NCBI RefSeq assembly: GCF_031453995.1
Contig: NZ_JAVDPZ010000009.1
Coordinates: 74,415 to 138,414, forward strand
Length of the DNA stretch: 64,000 bases
Source of the DNA: Nitrobacter vulgaris
GTDB lineage: Bacteria; Pseudomonadota; Alphaproteobacteria; Rhizobiales; Xanthobacteraceae
Direction of reading: 5' to 3'
Part shown: positions 8,736 to 17,013 of the stretch, one piece after another
Layout: each line of letters starts with the position of its first letter
Position numbering within the stretch: position 1 is the stretch's first letter
Notes under the pieces: generated by a model
The model's database searches: none
The model's input: only the letters and a program-made list of their open reading frames with translations
What the model was told of the DNA's origin: nothing
Program-made: the position numbers and the translations under genes

Positions 8736-8917
8736 ATGCGTTCCAGCACGTGAGCGACCTGCACTGCGGGACCATTTGCGTTGGCCGCGCCCACCTCACC
8801 GCGCAAGCGCTTGCGAGCATGGGGGCGCGAGAGACCGGTTCGATCAACCCACCGGCGACATAGTCCAGCGCAGGCGGATCGGCAAGAGCGCGACGAAACA
8901 TCACGGGTGACTGCGGC
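8732..8917 (-). pseudogene. truncated 3' end of an unidentified gene coupled to the nucleotidyltransferase
   Basis: After the resolvase stop the same frame stays open for about 60 codons with no start codon, ending ...GPAVQVAHVLERI and a TGA that overlaps the ATG of the nucleotidyltransferase. The segment contains VDRTGLSRPHARKRLRGEV, which could be a helix-turn-helix. The coupled stop/start argues that this was the end of a real gene whose front was replaced by the resolvase. Identity unknown. Confidence 0.35.
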
Positions 8918-8920
8918 CAG

Positions 8921-9562
8921 CTACCCCAAGCGCGACAACACGCGCTTGACGGTTACCGCGTGCCACTGCCCGCCGGCGGGTGTCGGTATTTCGCGGGCGT
9001 TCAGCTCTGCTGCCATCTTACGATGCGACATGCCGGCAAGCTCGGCGAACACCGGCCGCAGTTGCTCAGCACGTTCCTTCGCATCGTCACGGTTCTGGAT
9101 GCCCTTTGCGTTGAGACCACCCAACTTGATGCCCTGTGCCTTCTTCGCTGCCAGGGCATCACGCGTGCGCTGGGAAATCACCCGGCGCTCTTTCTCGGCG
9201 ATAGCGGCATACAGGTGCAGCATGAACGGATCCGCATCCGCGCCCAACTCTGCCACGATGAACGGCGTCCTGTGCGACATCAGACCGCTGATGAAGTGGA
9301 CGTCCCGGCTAAGCCGATCGAGCTTGGCGACAATGATCGGCGCCTTGTTCTGCCGAGCGACCTTGAGCGCTGCGGCAAGCTGCGGACGCCGTTCGAGCGC
9401 ATCCGCGCCTTTACCAGTTTCGACTTCCTGAAAAGTCTCGATTAGCGAAAACCCTTCTGCCTCTGCAAACCGGGCGAGCGCTGCCTGCTGCGCTTCCAGA
9501 CCCAGGCCCGAGCGACCTTGTTGAGCAGTGCTAACCCGAACGTAGGCGATAGCGGTTTTCAT
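8921..9562 (-). CDS. serine recombinase (resolvase/invertase family)
   Basis: A 213-residue site-specific recombinase. The catalytic domain starts KTAIAYVRVSTAQQGRSGLG with the nucleophilic Ser in RVST, followed by LEAQQAAL, the KLDRLSRD motif carrying the active-site Arg, and AIAEKERRVISQRTRDAL at the long E helix. The C-terminal 45 residues (LAGMSHRKMAAELNAREIPTP...VKRVLSRLG) form a helix-turn-helix for DNA binding. I chose the ATG at 9562 because the fold begins there and AGGGG precedes it; the frame extends 23 codons further without family content. The gene appears intact. Confidence 0.88.
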   Translation of the reverse strand: MKTAIAYVRVSTAQQGRSGLGLEAQQAALARFAEAEGFSLIETFQEVETGKGADALERRPQLAAALKVARQNKAPIIVAKLDRLSRDVHFISGLMSHRTPFIVAELGADADPFMLHLYAAIAEKERRVISQRTRDALAAKKAQGIKLGGLNAKGIQNRDDAKERAEQLRPVFAELAGMSHRKMAAELNAREIPTPAGGQWHAVTVKRVLSRLG

Positions 9563-10606
9563 GGCCCGGCCCCTAAGTGAAACACTGCAACGAACGTTGC
9601 TATGTTGCACATGAGGGCCGTAACACGTCAATAGATATGTTACAGCATTCCTAGAAATGAGATTTTTAGACCAAATTCTGACGTTAGGGATGCTACTTGG
9701 TCCAACCGGGTGACTAGGCGCTCAGGGGCCTGAGCGCCGGCTCGGGCCTCAGCCGCACGTCGGGCCGGCAGCCCTAGCGGCTTGGATTTTTATTTCGGCC
9801 AGCGCGTGGGCTTAGGACCAGCTTTCACCTCCAAAATTTAGGCTTTGAATTTTGCCCCTCCCTTCCATGACCGGTTGCGATGAGGCGATGGCTTAAAACG
9901 GGGGAAGGGCGTTCGAGGACGGTTTCGACGATCCGAGCCCTCAGTGGTTACCTCTTCACCCCACCGATGATCTTATGGATTTGGTTGGGCGAGAAGTGGT
10001 GATGGCGATCGGTTTGAGTGTCTATGTGACTGTGCGCAGGAATTGTCGATTGTGCGCGTTTCGATTGACCATAGCTTCGCCCCCTTCATCCCGTGAGTAT
10101 GGTAAGGCGCCTTGCTGCCTCCCGCCTCTTCCGGCCGCTGACCAAGCGGAGGCTGTTGCCAGCCCGATTACTAGGTATCCCTTCCCGGCAAGCCGGATTG
10201 GCAGTGTCCCTGCCAATATCCCGAGCGCTTTCTTCGGCGCGCTCTGATCTTTTTCTCATCAAGCGTTCCGAGTGGTCGTCTCGGCTGAGCTTGATGGGTC
10301 GTTTCACCGTTCCGAGGGTTGCTCGGCTATCAATGGTCGCGGGGCCTATGGGTCACGGTTTTCCGCACTGTATTGTTTCCGATCGCTCGAAGGCGTGTAG
10401 CGTCCGGCTCGCTGCCACCGATTGAGCGTGTGGCGCGCTGCGGTCATCCATCATCGGCAGCTTGCGCTCGCCGGCGACAGGATCATGGCCGATCTCGACC
10501 TGTCGCTATTCTCGCGACGGCCGACCGTGTTTCGTTGATTGCAGCGGGAACCACCGAGCAGACCCGCAATCGCGGACGCCACGGCCGACCGAACGCGGTG
10601 GTTCGG
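9563..10606. other. about 1 kb without a convincing gene; inverted repeats upstream of resolvase
   Basis: Open frames here are short and overlap on both strands, with no recognisable protein content. Just upstream of the resolvase start are GCAACG/CGTTGC (9587-9600) and a GTAACA...TGTTAC pair, and further up the near-perfect palindrome GGCGCTCAGG/CCTGAGCGCC (9717-9738). These could be recombination (res) or operator sites. The rest looks like decayed intergenic DNA. Confidence 0.4.
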
Positions 10607-10813
10607 TCAGTCGCGCGCGCCCTCGCTAAATGCTCGAGCTGCGGCAGTCCGTGTTTTGTGGGCGCCGAGGTCAGTGCCATCGGCGGATCGCGCATAATGC
10701 AGCCCGTCGACCTGATGTATCGTGCCGAGAAAATTCCGGCCGAAGTAGACGTCGACACTTGTCTCAATCTCATCTGAGGAGTATTTGGAGACTTGTGCTG
10801 GCGAGCACTGCAT
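10607..10813 (-). CDS. small hypothetical protein
   Basis: A 68-residue candidate whose coding look comes from the middle: DVYFGRNFLGTIHQVDGLHY, ADGTDLGAHKTRTAAARAF. This resembles a compact beta domain followed by a short helix, seen in many small uncharacterised alphaproteobacterial proteins. The ATG at 10813 is the nearest to the conserved part but has no clear ribosome binding site. It lies 49 bp after the cold-shock gene and may be in its operon. The longer frame from 11035 overlaps that gene and is rejected. Confidence 0.45.
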   Translation of the reverse strand: MQCSPAQVSKYSSDEIETSVDVYFGRNFLGTIHQVDGLHYARSADGTDLGAHKTRTAAARAFSEGARD

Positions 10814-10862
10814 TTTGCGATTGGCCCTGCCGTTTCCCGCGGCGGGGCTTCGCATTTGAGGG

Positions 10863-11096
10863 TCAGGAGGTCGGTGCATCGCACACCTCCCTGGAAACCG
10901 AGACCGCTCTTGGACCACGGCCGGCGTCGACAACGTCAAACTCGACCAAATCGTCCGGACGCAGTGTAAGCTCGCCGTCCACGCGACAAGATTCTTGAAG
11001 GTCGCTGCGGTGAATAAACACTTCGCCGCCGCCATCGACTATGACGAAACCAAAACCTCGATCGCTGAAGAATTTCACCCTGCCACTGGAGCGCAT
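10863..11096 (-). CDS. cold-shock domain protein (CspA family)
   Basis: A 77-residue single-stranded nucleic-acid-binding protein. The N-terminal half has both RNP motifs: GRVKFFSDRGFGFVIVDGG (RNP1 K-x-F-x-x-x-x-GFGFV) and VFIHRSDL (RNP2 VFIH). The C-terminal strands follow in DLVEFDVVDAGRGPRAVSV. Its ATG shares a base with the stop (TGATG) of a tiny upstream ORF, implying coupled translation. It lies just outside the left end of the island and is probably native chromosome. Confidence 0.88.
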   Translation of the reverse strand: MRSSGRVKFFSDRGFGFVIVDGGGEVFIHRSDLQESCRVDGELTLRPDDLVEFDVVDAGRGPRAVSVSREVCDAPTS

Positions 11097-11206
11097 CAAG
11101 CGGCCCTCCGTGCGGCAACGGCTTCGGCAAATGAGCGGCTTTCGAGCGGACTGGCAGCGCCTTCGTGCCAGCCGAGAGCAAACAAGCCATCGTCGCGCTG
11201 GATCAC
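11096..11206 (-). CDS. tiny ORF coupled to the cold-shock gene
   Basis: A possible 36-residue peptide reading VIQRDDGLFALGWHEGAASP... from a GTG at 11206. Its TGA overlaps the cold-shock ATG by one base. The frame is open much further upstream, through the tRNA-derived repeat, so the true start is unknown and may have been changed by island insertion. The peptide could be a real small protein or only a leader that couples translation. Confidence 0.35.
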   Translation of the reverse strand: MIQRDDGLFALGWHEGAASPLESRSFAEAVAARRAA

Positions 11207-11322
11207 CAAAGGGAACGGGTGAAGAACGGAGTTCGGGACTATTTCGGGACTTTTCGATCCGAACGACTCAATTTGGCGCCGTTCTGTTCCGATTTCACGT
11301 TTGAGGCTTTGTTGCCCCTCCG

Positions 11323-11346
11323 TAAAAAACGCCTTATTTATAAGGG
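11323..11346 (-). terminator. intrinsic terminator of the original tRNA-Pro locus
   Basis: On the minus strand CCTTA TAAA TAAGG forms a stem followed closely by CGTTTTTT. It lies directly downstream of the tRNA 3' half left at the island's left end. It most likely ended the tRNA-Pro transcript before the island was inserted. Confidence 0.55.
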
Positions 11347-11351
11347 GTTTA

Positions 11352-11397
11352 TTGGTCGGAGCGAGAGGATTTGAACCTCCGACCCCTAGTCTCCCAG
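11352..11397 (-). repeat. attL: 46-bp copy of the tRNA-Pro 3' half
   Basis: Identical over 46 bases to 32110-32155. It runs from the encoded CCA end through the T arm to the anticodon loop (CTCCCAG) and then diverges. It is a remnant, not a functional tRNA, because the 5' half is missing. The partner copy lies inside the intact tRNA. Confidence 0.9.
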
Positions 11398-11513
11398 TCT
11401 CGCTGTCTTCAATTGCACCAGCCATCAGCAGATAGCAAGAGCCTCGTAACACGCGATTTTCCGCCCTTATTTTTAGGTCGGTTTTTGCATTGGCCCTCAA
11501 CAATTGTCTCTGG

Positions 11514-11534
11514 CGTGTTTCCCCGGTGCTTCCC
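11514..11534 (+). repeat. left copy of 21-bp direct repeat, putative integrase arm site
   Basis: The 21-bp sequence starting CGTGTTTCCCC and ending GGTGCTTCCC recurs exactly at 32022-32042. One copy lies just inside each att core in the same orientation. Such paired sites near both ends are what arm-type integrase binding sites look like. It lies 22 bp upstream of the integrase start, so it may also affect integrase expression. Confidence 0.5.
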
Positions 11535-11555
11535 CGGGGACTTCCGGAGGCACTC

Positions 11556-12857
11556 ATGAGAAACCAAACGATAACGAAGAGCCTGGTCGACGGCTTAGAA
11601 GCCCGCGCCACGGAATACAGTGTTTGGGACGCCAAACTTCCTGGATTCGGCGTGCGTGTTCGGCCAACCGGCAGCATGTCTTTCATCGTTGTCTATCGCG
11701 CCGGCTCGGGGCGGTCCGCGCCATTTCGACGATATACGATCGCCTCGGTCGGAAAATTAGCGCCAGAGGCCGCCCGGATTCGGGCGAAGCAGATACTGGG
11801 GAAAGTGGTCAATGGTATTGACCCGGCGAACGAGAAAGCTCGCGAGCGGGGCACCGCCACAGTCGGCGAACTCGCGGACCTATTTGTCAGACACCATGCT
11901 GATAAGAAATTGAAACCAAGCACCTGCAGCTATTACCGCCTGCTCGTCGAAACAATCATAAAGCCGGCCTTCGGCTCCACGAAATCCGACAAACTGTCCC
12001 GCGCTGCTGTATCCCGGCTTCACTCAGGCATGAGCAAACACCGCGTGAATGCGAATCGCACGCTAACGTTGCTCAGTGGCATTTATGCATATGGCGGGCA
12101 GATTGGCGAAGTGCCGGAGGGCTACAATCCTGCCAGAGGAATCGAGAAATTCAAGGAGGCCTCCCGAGAACGGTTCCTAAACGGGGATGAACTCGGCAGA
12201 CTTGGCGCAGCGCTCCAGGAAGCTGAAACGGTCGGGATCCCGTGGGACGTCGACAATGGCCCCAATTCAAAACACGTTCCCAAATTGAAGCGGGTGACGA
12301 TAGTTAGCAAATCGGCCGCGGCTGCATTGAGGCTCCTCGTGCTGACGGGGTGCCGCCTGCGGGAGATTCTTCACCTCAAGTGGGAGTACGTCGATTTCGA
12401 GCGCGGCGTATTGTTTCTGCCGGATAGCAAAACGGGTAAGAAGACAGTCGTATTAAACGCTCCGGCCTTGGCGGTGCTCGCGGGCCTCGAGCGTATCGGC
12501 CCGTACGTCATACCAGGCGATAATATCGAGAAACCCAGATCTGATCTGAAGCGCCCGTGGGCGGCGGTTTCAACACGCGCCGGCCTGCAGGGCGTCCGTC
12601 TACACGACCTACGCCACACCTATGCAAGCTTCGGCGTCGGCGGCGGGCTCGGCCTTCCAATCATCGGAAAATTACTCGGACATGCCCAGGCGTCGACGAC
12701 CGCAAGATATGCGCATCTCGACAATGACCCACTGCGAAGGGCTACTGAGAAAATAGGCGCGGAGCTCTCTGCGGCGATGGGTGAAAATATTTATGATACC
12801 GCCGAAGTGGTGCCGATGAGGTCGAGCGATTTCGTACCCCGCCAAAGCAGCGGCTAA
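11556..12857 (+). CDS. tyrosine integrase of the island
   Basis: A 433-residue integrase of the P4-like/DUF4102 class. Residues 1-90 form the N-terminal arm-binding domain (TKSLVDGLEARATEYSVWD, PGFGVRVRPTGSMSFIVVYR). A core-binding helical domain follows (TVGELADLFVRHHADKKLKP). The catalytic domain has the first Arg in LTGCRLREILHLKWEYVDF, the HxxR box in HDLRHTYASF, LLGHAQ, and the Tyr nucleophile in TTARYAHLD. The ATG at 11556 is chosen because GGAGG lies upstream and the fold starts there. It is intact and adjacent to attL. Confidence 0.92.
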   Translation: MRNQTITKSLVDGLEARATEYSVWDAKLPGFGVRVRPTGSMSFIVVYRAGSGRSAPFRRYTIASVGKLAPEAARIRAKQILGKVVNGIDPANEKARERGTATVGELADLFVRHHADKKLKPSTCSYYRLLVETIIKPAFGSTKSDKLSRAAVSRLHSGMSKHRVNANRTLTLLSGIYAYGGQIGEVPEGYNPARGIEKFKEASRERFLNGDELGRLGAALQEAETVGIPWDVDNGPNSKHVPKLKRVTIVSKSAAAALRLLVLTGCRLREILHLKWEYVDFERGVLFLPDSKTGKKTVVLNAPALAVLAGLERIGPYVIPGDNIEKPRSDLKRPWAAVSTRAGLQGVRLHDLRHTYASFGVGGGLGLPIIGKLLGHAQASTTARYAHLDNDPLRRATEKIGAELSAAMGENIYDTAEVVPMRSSDFVPRQSSG

Positions 12858-13028
12858 CCAACGATCAGAAGCTGCAGGACGGCCGTCACCGCGCGCCATT
12901 CCCTGCGTATTGATTTTTGGCCATTACTGTCTATGCTAGAGGTCGGCAAGCGCGCAGTGTGCATCAGTCCCTAGGTTATTTTGAGAGAGTCGTTTGCCTC
13001 GTCATGTCTCTCGACCAAAGGACCTACG

Positions 13029-13229
13029 ATGCCCGAACCCTTCCTTTGCACCAAACAGGCCGCGCGTCGGCTTCATCTTTCCCCGGCAACGCTCGAGCGT
13101 ATGCGCGTACGTGGTGACGGCCCCCCGTTCCTTCGGGTGTCACAGACGCGCATCGTGTACGACTGCGAAATGCTGGACGCATGGGCGCGCAGCCGCCGCT
13201 GCACTTCGACCAGTGAGCGCGCGGCATAA
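13029..13229 (+). CDS. AlpA-like helix-turn-helix regulator/excisionase
   Basis: A 66-residue winged-helix protein of the AlpA/MerR-like type: FLCTKQAARRLHLSPATLER is the helix-turn-helix, followed by GDGPPFLRVSQTRIVYD (wing) and a short helix. Such proteins regulate integrase or act as excision factors in satellites and islands. The ATG at 13029 follows an AAGGA sequence and is favoured over the ATG 16 codons upstream. It lies between integrase and replication gene, the usual place. Confidence 0.82.
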   Translation: MPEPFLCTKQAARRLHLSPATLERMRVRGDGPPFLRVSQTRIVYDCEMLDAWARSRRCTSTSERAA

Positions 13230-13536
13230 TTGCCGCGCCACATGACGTGCCCTCGCCTCGCACGTGGAAGACGCTCCTCGGGCGCTACAAATCGGAGCAC
13301 CACCTCGGCCACACGTCGCCAGAACCCCAGGAATTTAGCTAGGCCGAATCAAACGACAGTCTCGTTAAGCCAAGGGCCAAACAAGCGATTGGCCCCGCCA
13401 GCGTGTGGAGCGCTGAAACGAGGCCAATCGAAAGTCTTCATACCATGGGTAATAATACCAGAAACGCCGATGGCGTTCAACGTCCTTCCTTTGCTGAAAT
13501 CACCCGTTGCTTGTCGTCCTCGCTGTTTAGCGGGGT
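13230..13536 (+). other. intergenic region upstream of the replication gene
   Basis: About 300 bp with no gene seen. It holds an inverted repeat CGATTGGCC/GGCCAATCG (around 13385 and 13422) and a short AACGCC/GGCGTT pair near 13475. These may be operator or leader structures for the primase gene. No promoter could be fixed with confidence. Confidence 0.35.
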
Positions 13537-16014
13537 ATGGAAATGAAAAGCCCAACAAAAAGAGAATGGGCTATCACCCTCGCCGAAAGCGATCAGCACG
13601 TCTTCCCACTCGTGCCGAACGGCAAGGAGCCGGCGTTACGCGGCGATTGGAAAGAACTCGCTTCGAACGATCCGGGAAAGGTAGCCGCAAGGTGGACGCG
13701 CAGAACGACAAACGATGATCTGAACTACAACATTGGAATAAGGACGGGCCTTCCACTCCGCGGCGGTTTTCTCGTCGTGATCGACGTAGACGTAAGGGAC
13801 GGGAAGCCGGGACGCCAAGCACTGGCAGATTTAGAAGCCAGGCTTGGCGCGCTTCCACCGACGTTTAAGGTCCGCACGGCCAGTGGCGGAGAGCATTGGT
13901 ACTTTTTGTCACCCTATCCTCTCAGCAATAGCCAATCGAAAATTGGGCCTTGTCTCGATGTGAAGGGCCAGGACGGCTACGTGGTCGGCCCGGGAAGCAC
14001 GATCAACGGCGAAGAATATACGCTCCTGGATGTCCGAGAGATTGCTGCGCTGCGGGCTCCCTACGTAGAATTATGCGGCCGTCCGAGGAAAAGGACACAA
14101 CTCGACCGCGCGATTTCGCTCGTGGAGTTGGACCAAGAAACGCACATCAGCCAAGCGGTCGTATACCTCTCTGCTGGAGCTCCGTTGCACGGCACCTACA
14201 GGGTTGCTTGTCGCGTCCGCGGATACGGCGTCAGTCGCGACATATGCCTCGACCTGATGATGGAACATTGGCCGCCGGCCGAGGCTAAAGGGGAAGCGCA
14301 CGTCGCGTTCCGTGTCGACAACGCCTACCAGTACGCACAGGACCCCTTAGGTATCGACTGCGCCGAAGTAGAATTCGAGCCCGTGAAGATCGCCGATCGC
14401 CGCGCCGATACGACGGCCCCGCTACCGGGCGCGTGGCAGCAGCCAGCGGACCTTTGGGAACAAGATAAAGCCCCCGATAACATTCCCGACGGTATCGTGC
14501 CTCACTATGTCGAACGCTTCAGCCGTGATCGCGCACGGCGCCTCGGCGTGGACGATGGCGCCATGACGGCCGCCACAATAACGTCGATGAGTGCGCTGGT
14601 GCCGGCCGGCAACAACCTTCACCTGCGCCAACACAGCGACTCCTGGTCCGTTAAAAGCGTCATTTGGACCGCGATCATCGGAGATCCTGGCACAGCGAAG
14701 TCTCCCGCCGTAAATGCGGCCATGGCCTTTCCGAAGGCCGTGGAAAAGCTTTGGCGGGAGGAGTTCGCGAAAGAAAAAGAGCGCTTTGGGCATAGCCAGC
14801 CGGCCGACAACGGCGGACGACGTAAACGGAATGCCAAGAATCCCGGGGCCAGTCCTGCCCTGGCGCCGGGCCAGGAGGAGTTGGCGCCGTCGGCCGAACC
14901 GTTCAGTGACGACGACCTCATGCGCTCTCTCCCAACGGAGCCGCGGCTTCGCAGAAAGGTCGTCAACGACGCAACCACGGAAGCTTTAGGCGGCGTCCTG
15001 GCCAACTGTCCCGATGCTGCACCCATATTGCTGCATTCCGACGAGCTCGCAGGAATCATTGGCGGTATGGACGCGTATCGCTCGCGCGGAAGCAAAGACC
15101 GTCCTTTCTTTTTGTCCGCAAAAGAAGGCGCTTCGTTTGCCATCGACCGGAAATCCAGTGGCACGACGCTGGTCCCGGCGTTGGCGATCGGAATCTTAGG
15201 CACCATCCAAGACGATAAATTGAGCAAAATTGCCCCCACTCTCACCGACGATGGATTTCTTCAGCGCTTTGCCCCCGTCATGATCCGCAAGACTGGCAGA
15301 GGCGAGGACATTCCCGACAATCGGGATCTCGACAGCTCCGTGCCACGCGTCGCTCTCGCGCTCGTTGAACTGGAGACGACAGATTATCGGCTCGCGCCTG
15401 ATGCGGCGGCGGAACTAGATGCGATTGAAGATTTTAAGGCGAGTGAATACGATCGATTTGATCTCTCGCCGGCCTTGAAGACTTGGCTAAGTAAAACGCC
15501 GAACGAATTCGGGCGCTATTGTCTGGCCTTCCACCTGATTGAATGGGCCACCGGGATCGATCCCGCCCTCGGCGTATCGCCTGAACCGCTGGTACCCCGC
15601 AATACGGCCGTTCGTGCGCGTAGATACGTTCAGGAATTCCTCTACGCCCATGCGAAGTACGTATACGGCACCGTCATGACCAAGGCGCAGGATGATGACG
15701 ACGTCCGATGGGTCGCGGGTTACATCCTGACGCGTGAGCTGGCTACCATCACCGCGCGGGAAATCGGTCGTGCCTATCGGTCGCTCCGCGGCTCCGACAA
15801 GCGGGCCAAGCTCAAGGCCGTTATGTCGACGCTCGCCATGCAGGATTGGGTCAAGCTCACCAACGAAACGCGAGGTGAATGGAAAGTAAATCCAGCCGTG
15901 CACGACGGCCGATTCCGAACGATCAAAGAGTCTGAAGCTAGGCGACGTGCCGCGGTCAAAGCCGAAATCGCCGCAACGGTCGAGACTATCAGATCAGCCA
16001 GGGGGAACGAATAA
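13537..16014 (+). CDS. bifunctional DNA primase/polymerase with DUF3987 helicase-like domain
   Basis: An 825-residue replication protein. Residues 1-190 are a Prim-Pol (archaeo-eukaryotic primase) domain: VFPLVPNGKEP, the metal-binding pair in VVIDVDVRDGKPG, and SGGEHWYFLSPYP with the conserved His. From about residue 330 a DUF3987 domain follows, with Walker A-like IGDPGTAKSP and AILLHSDELAG in place of Walker B. Such proteins start replication of satellites, integrative plasmids and phages. The ATG at 13537 is followed by a second ATG two codons later; either could be used. It is intact and followed by an inverted repeat that may be an origin. Confidence 0.85.
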   Translation: MEMKSPTKREWAITLAESDQHVFPLVPNGKEPALRGDWKELASNDPGKVAARWTRRTTNDDLNYNIGIRTGLPLRGGFLVVIDVDVRDGKPGRQALADLEARLGALPPTFKVRTASGGEHWYFLSPYPLSNSQSKIGPCLDVKGQDGYVVGPGSTINGEEYTLLDVREIAALRAPYVELCGRPRKRTQLDRAISLVELDQETHISQAVVYLSAGAPLHGTYRVACRVRGYGVSRDICLDLMMEHWPPAEAKGEAHVAFRVDNAYQYAQDPLGIDCAEVEFEPVKIADRRADTTAPLPGAWQQPADLWEQDKAPDNIPDGIVPHYVERFSRDRARRLGVDDGAMTAATITSMSALVPAGNNLHLRQHSDSWSVKSVIWTAIIGDPGTAKSPAVNAAMAFPKAVEKLWREEFAKEKERFGHSQPADNGGRRKRNAKNPGASPALAPGQEELAPSAEPFSDDDLMRSLPTEPRLRRKVVNDATTEALGGVLANCPDAAPILLHSDELAGIIGGMDAYRSRGSKDRPFFLSAKEGASFAIDRKSSGTTLVPALAIGILGTIQDDKLSKIAPTLTDDGFLQRFAPVMIRKTGRGEDIPDNRDLDSSVPRVALALVELETTDYRLAPDAAAELDAIEDFKASEYDRFDLSPALKTWLSKTPNEFGRYCLAFHLIEWATGIDPALGVSPEPLVPRNTAVRARRYVQEFLYAHAKYVYGTVMTKAQDDDDVRWVAGYILTRELATITAREIGRAYRSLRGSDKRAKLKAVMSTLAMQDWVKLTNETRGEWKVNPAVHDGRFRTIKESEARRRAAVKAEIAATVETIRSARGNE

Positions 16015-16025
16015 TGGTTTGGGCT

Positions 16026-16133
16026 GTCACCGCTGTCACTTACGCGCGAAATAAAATAGCGTTTCCTCTCTCTTTATATCCACTCCTCTCATTTGCTTCT
16101 TTCTCTATGGCTGCCTTAAGTGACAGCGGTGAC
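16026..16133. repeat. 17-bp inverted repeat after the replication gene, possible origin
   Basis: GTCACCGCTGTCACTTA (16026-16042) is matched by its exact complement TAAGTGACAGCGGTGAC (16117-16133), 74 bp apart. Each arm holds two TGTCAC-type hexamers three bases apart. The spacer is pyrimidine-rich and poor in G. The location directly behind the replication gene suggests an initiator binding site or origin, but this is inference. Confidence 0.5.
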
Positions 16134-16206
16134 GATTTTCAGTTCGAATCCGCAAGAACTAGCCTCGCATGTCGCTTTTATAGCATTTCCGACAGGAGTA
16201 TCGCCC

Positions 16207-16620
16207 ATGGCTGAACTCCCGAAGAAGGTTCAAATCGGCTGGCAAGTCTTTCGGCGCCGCGAAGCCACATCCGAGTACATCACGCGATCGGGCATGTGCA
16301 TCGACCTTGTTCGGTTCGACGCTCTGTGCGCGACCTGCGGCGCACCGTTTGCGGCCAAGGTCACTAAAACCGGCTGGCGCCGCAAGGAGCTCTCACGGCG
16401 TTGCGAGCGCCACCGCGCGCCCGGCGTATGGGTGAACAACGACAAGCCGCCTGTCCCGATCGCAGAGATGCCCTGGTGGGCCAAACCAGCCCCGTGGAGC
16501 AAGAGACGCCCGAAGAAGGCACCAAGGAGGAAGCCCGTAGCGCCACGGACGCGCCTGCAGCGGCCACAGCAGCCCGTAAAAGCGCCAACCGAACCGCCGC
16601 GGCCCTCTTTCCTGGACTGA
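16207..16620 (+). CDS. hypothetical zinc-ribbon-like basic protein
   Basis: A 137-residue protein. The middle has CATCGAPFAAKV and RRCERH, a Cys-x-x-Cys ... Cys-x-x-His arrangement that could bind one zinc. The C-terminal third is very rich in Pro, Arg and Lys (APWSKRRPKKAPRRKPVAPR) and probably disordered, suited to nucleic-acid contact. I start at the ATG at 16207, preceded by AGGAG, instead of the frame start at 16120. It lies downstream of the replication gene and possible origin. No family is named. Confidence 0.6.
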   Translation: MAELPKKVQIGWQVFRRREATSEYITRSGMCIDLVRFDALCATCGAPFAAKVTKTGWRRKELSRRCERHRAPGVWVNNDKPPVPIAEMPWWAKPAPWSKRRPKKAPRRKPVAPRTRLQRPQQPVKAPTEPPRPSFLD

Positions 16621-16698
16621 GGGTCGACAGTCGAGGACGACTTGCAAGCTCAGCAGACCGGCGGCAACGTAGGGTGCGTTCTTACTTAGGTAACTTTC

Positions 16699-17013
16699 AT
16701 GTTTGATCGTTTGCTTTTATCGGCCGTGGTCGGGGTAGTCGTCACCTGCACCATTTTTCCATCATCCGCTAACGAGCGACTAGGCCTTGCAGTTCACCGA
16801 CTTGTCGACGCCTGCGTCGGCACAGTTATTGAAACACCAGGTGCTATGGAACGCATCGCGCGCCTGGGTCGTACGGCGACAAGCATTTGTTCTTGCGCCG
16901 CTGAAGCTGCTGTCGTCACGAGCAAACCCCCTGAAGCAGGATTCGATGCGTGGGCTGCGGAGAGCAAGTTCAAAAATCTGCTAGTTATGTGCACGAAGGC
17001 AGGAAGCCAATAA
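16699..17013 (+). CDS. hypothetical secreted protein
   Basis: A 104-residue protein with an N-terminal hydrophobic segment (LLLSAVVGVVVTCTIF) followed by PSSANE, a plausible signal peptide and cleavage site. The mature part is small and Cys-containing (DACVGT, ICSCAAEAA, VMCTKAG). Function unknown. The start codon follows a weak TAGG sequence. It is transcribed with its upstream neighbours. Confidence 0.5.
   Translation: MFDRLLLSAVVGVVVTCTIFPSSANERLGLAVHRLVDACVGTVIETPGAMERIARLGRTATSICSCAAEAAVVTSKPPEAGFDAWAAESKFKNLLVMCTKAGSQ

Noticed and set aside
10319..10777. 152-codon plus-strand frame
   Set aside because: It is antisense to the small minus-strand candidate at 10607-10813 and has no protein character.
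11096..11686. 196-codon minus-strand frame through attL and the integrase start
   Set aside because: It crosses the tRNA remnant and the integrase gene on the other strand. Only its last 36 codons, coupled to the cold-shock gene, are kept as a candidate.
16014..16214. 66-codon frame starting at the primase stop
   Set aside because: It spans the inverted TGTCAC array, has no ribosome binding site of its own and reads as translated repeat DNA. A conserved leader peptide cannot be fully excluded.
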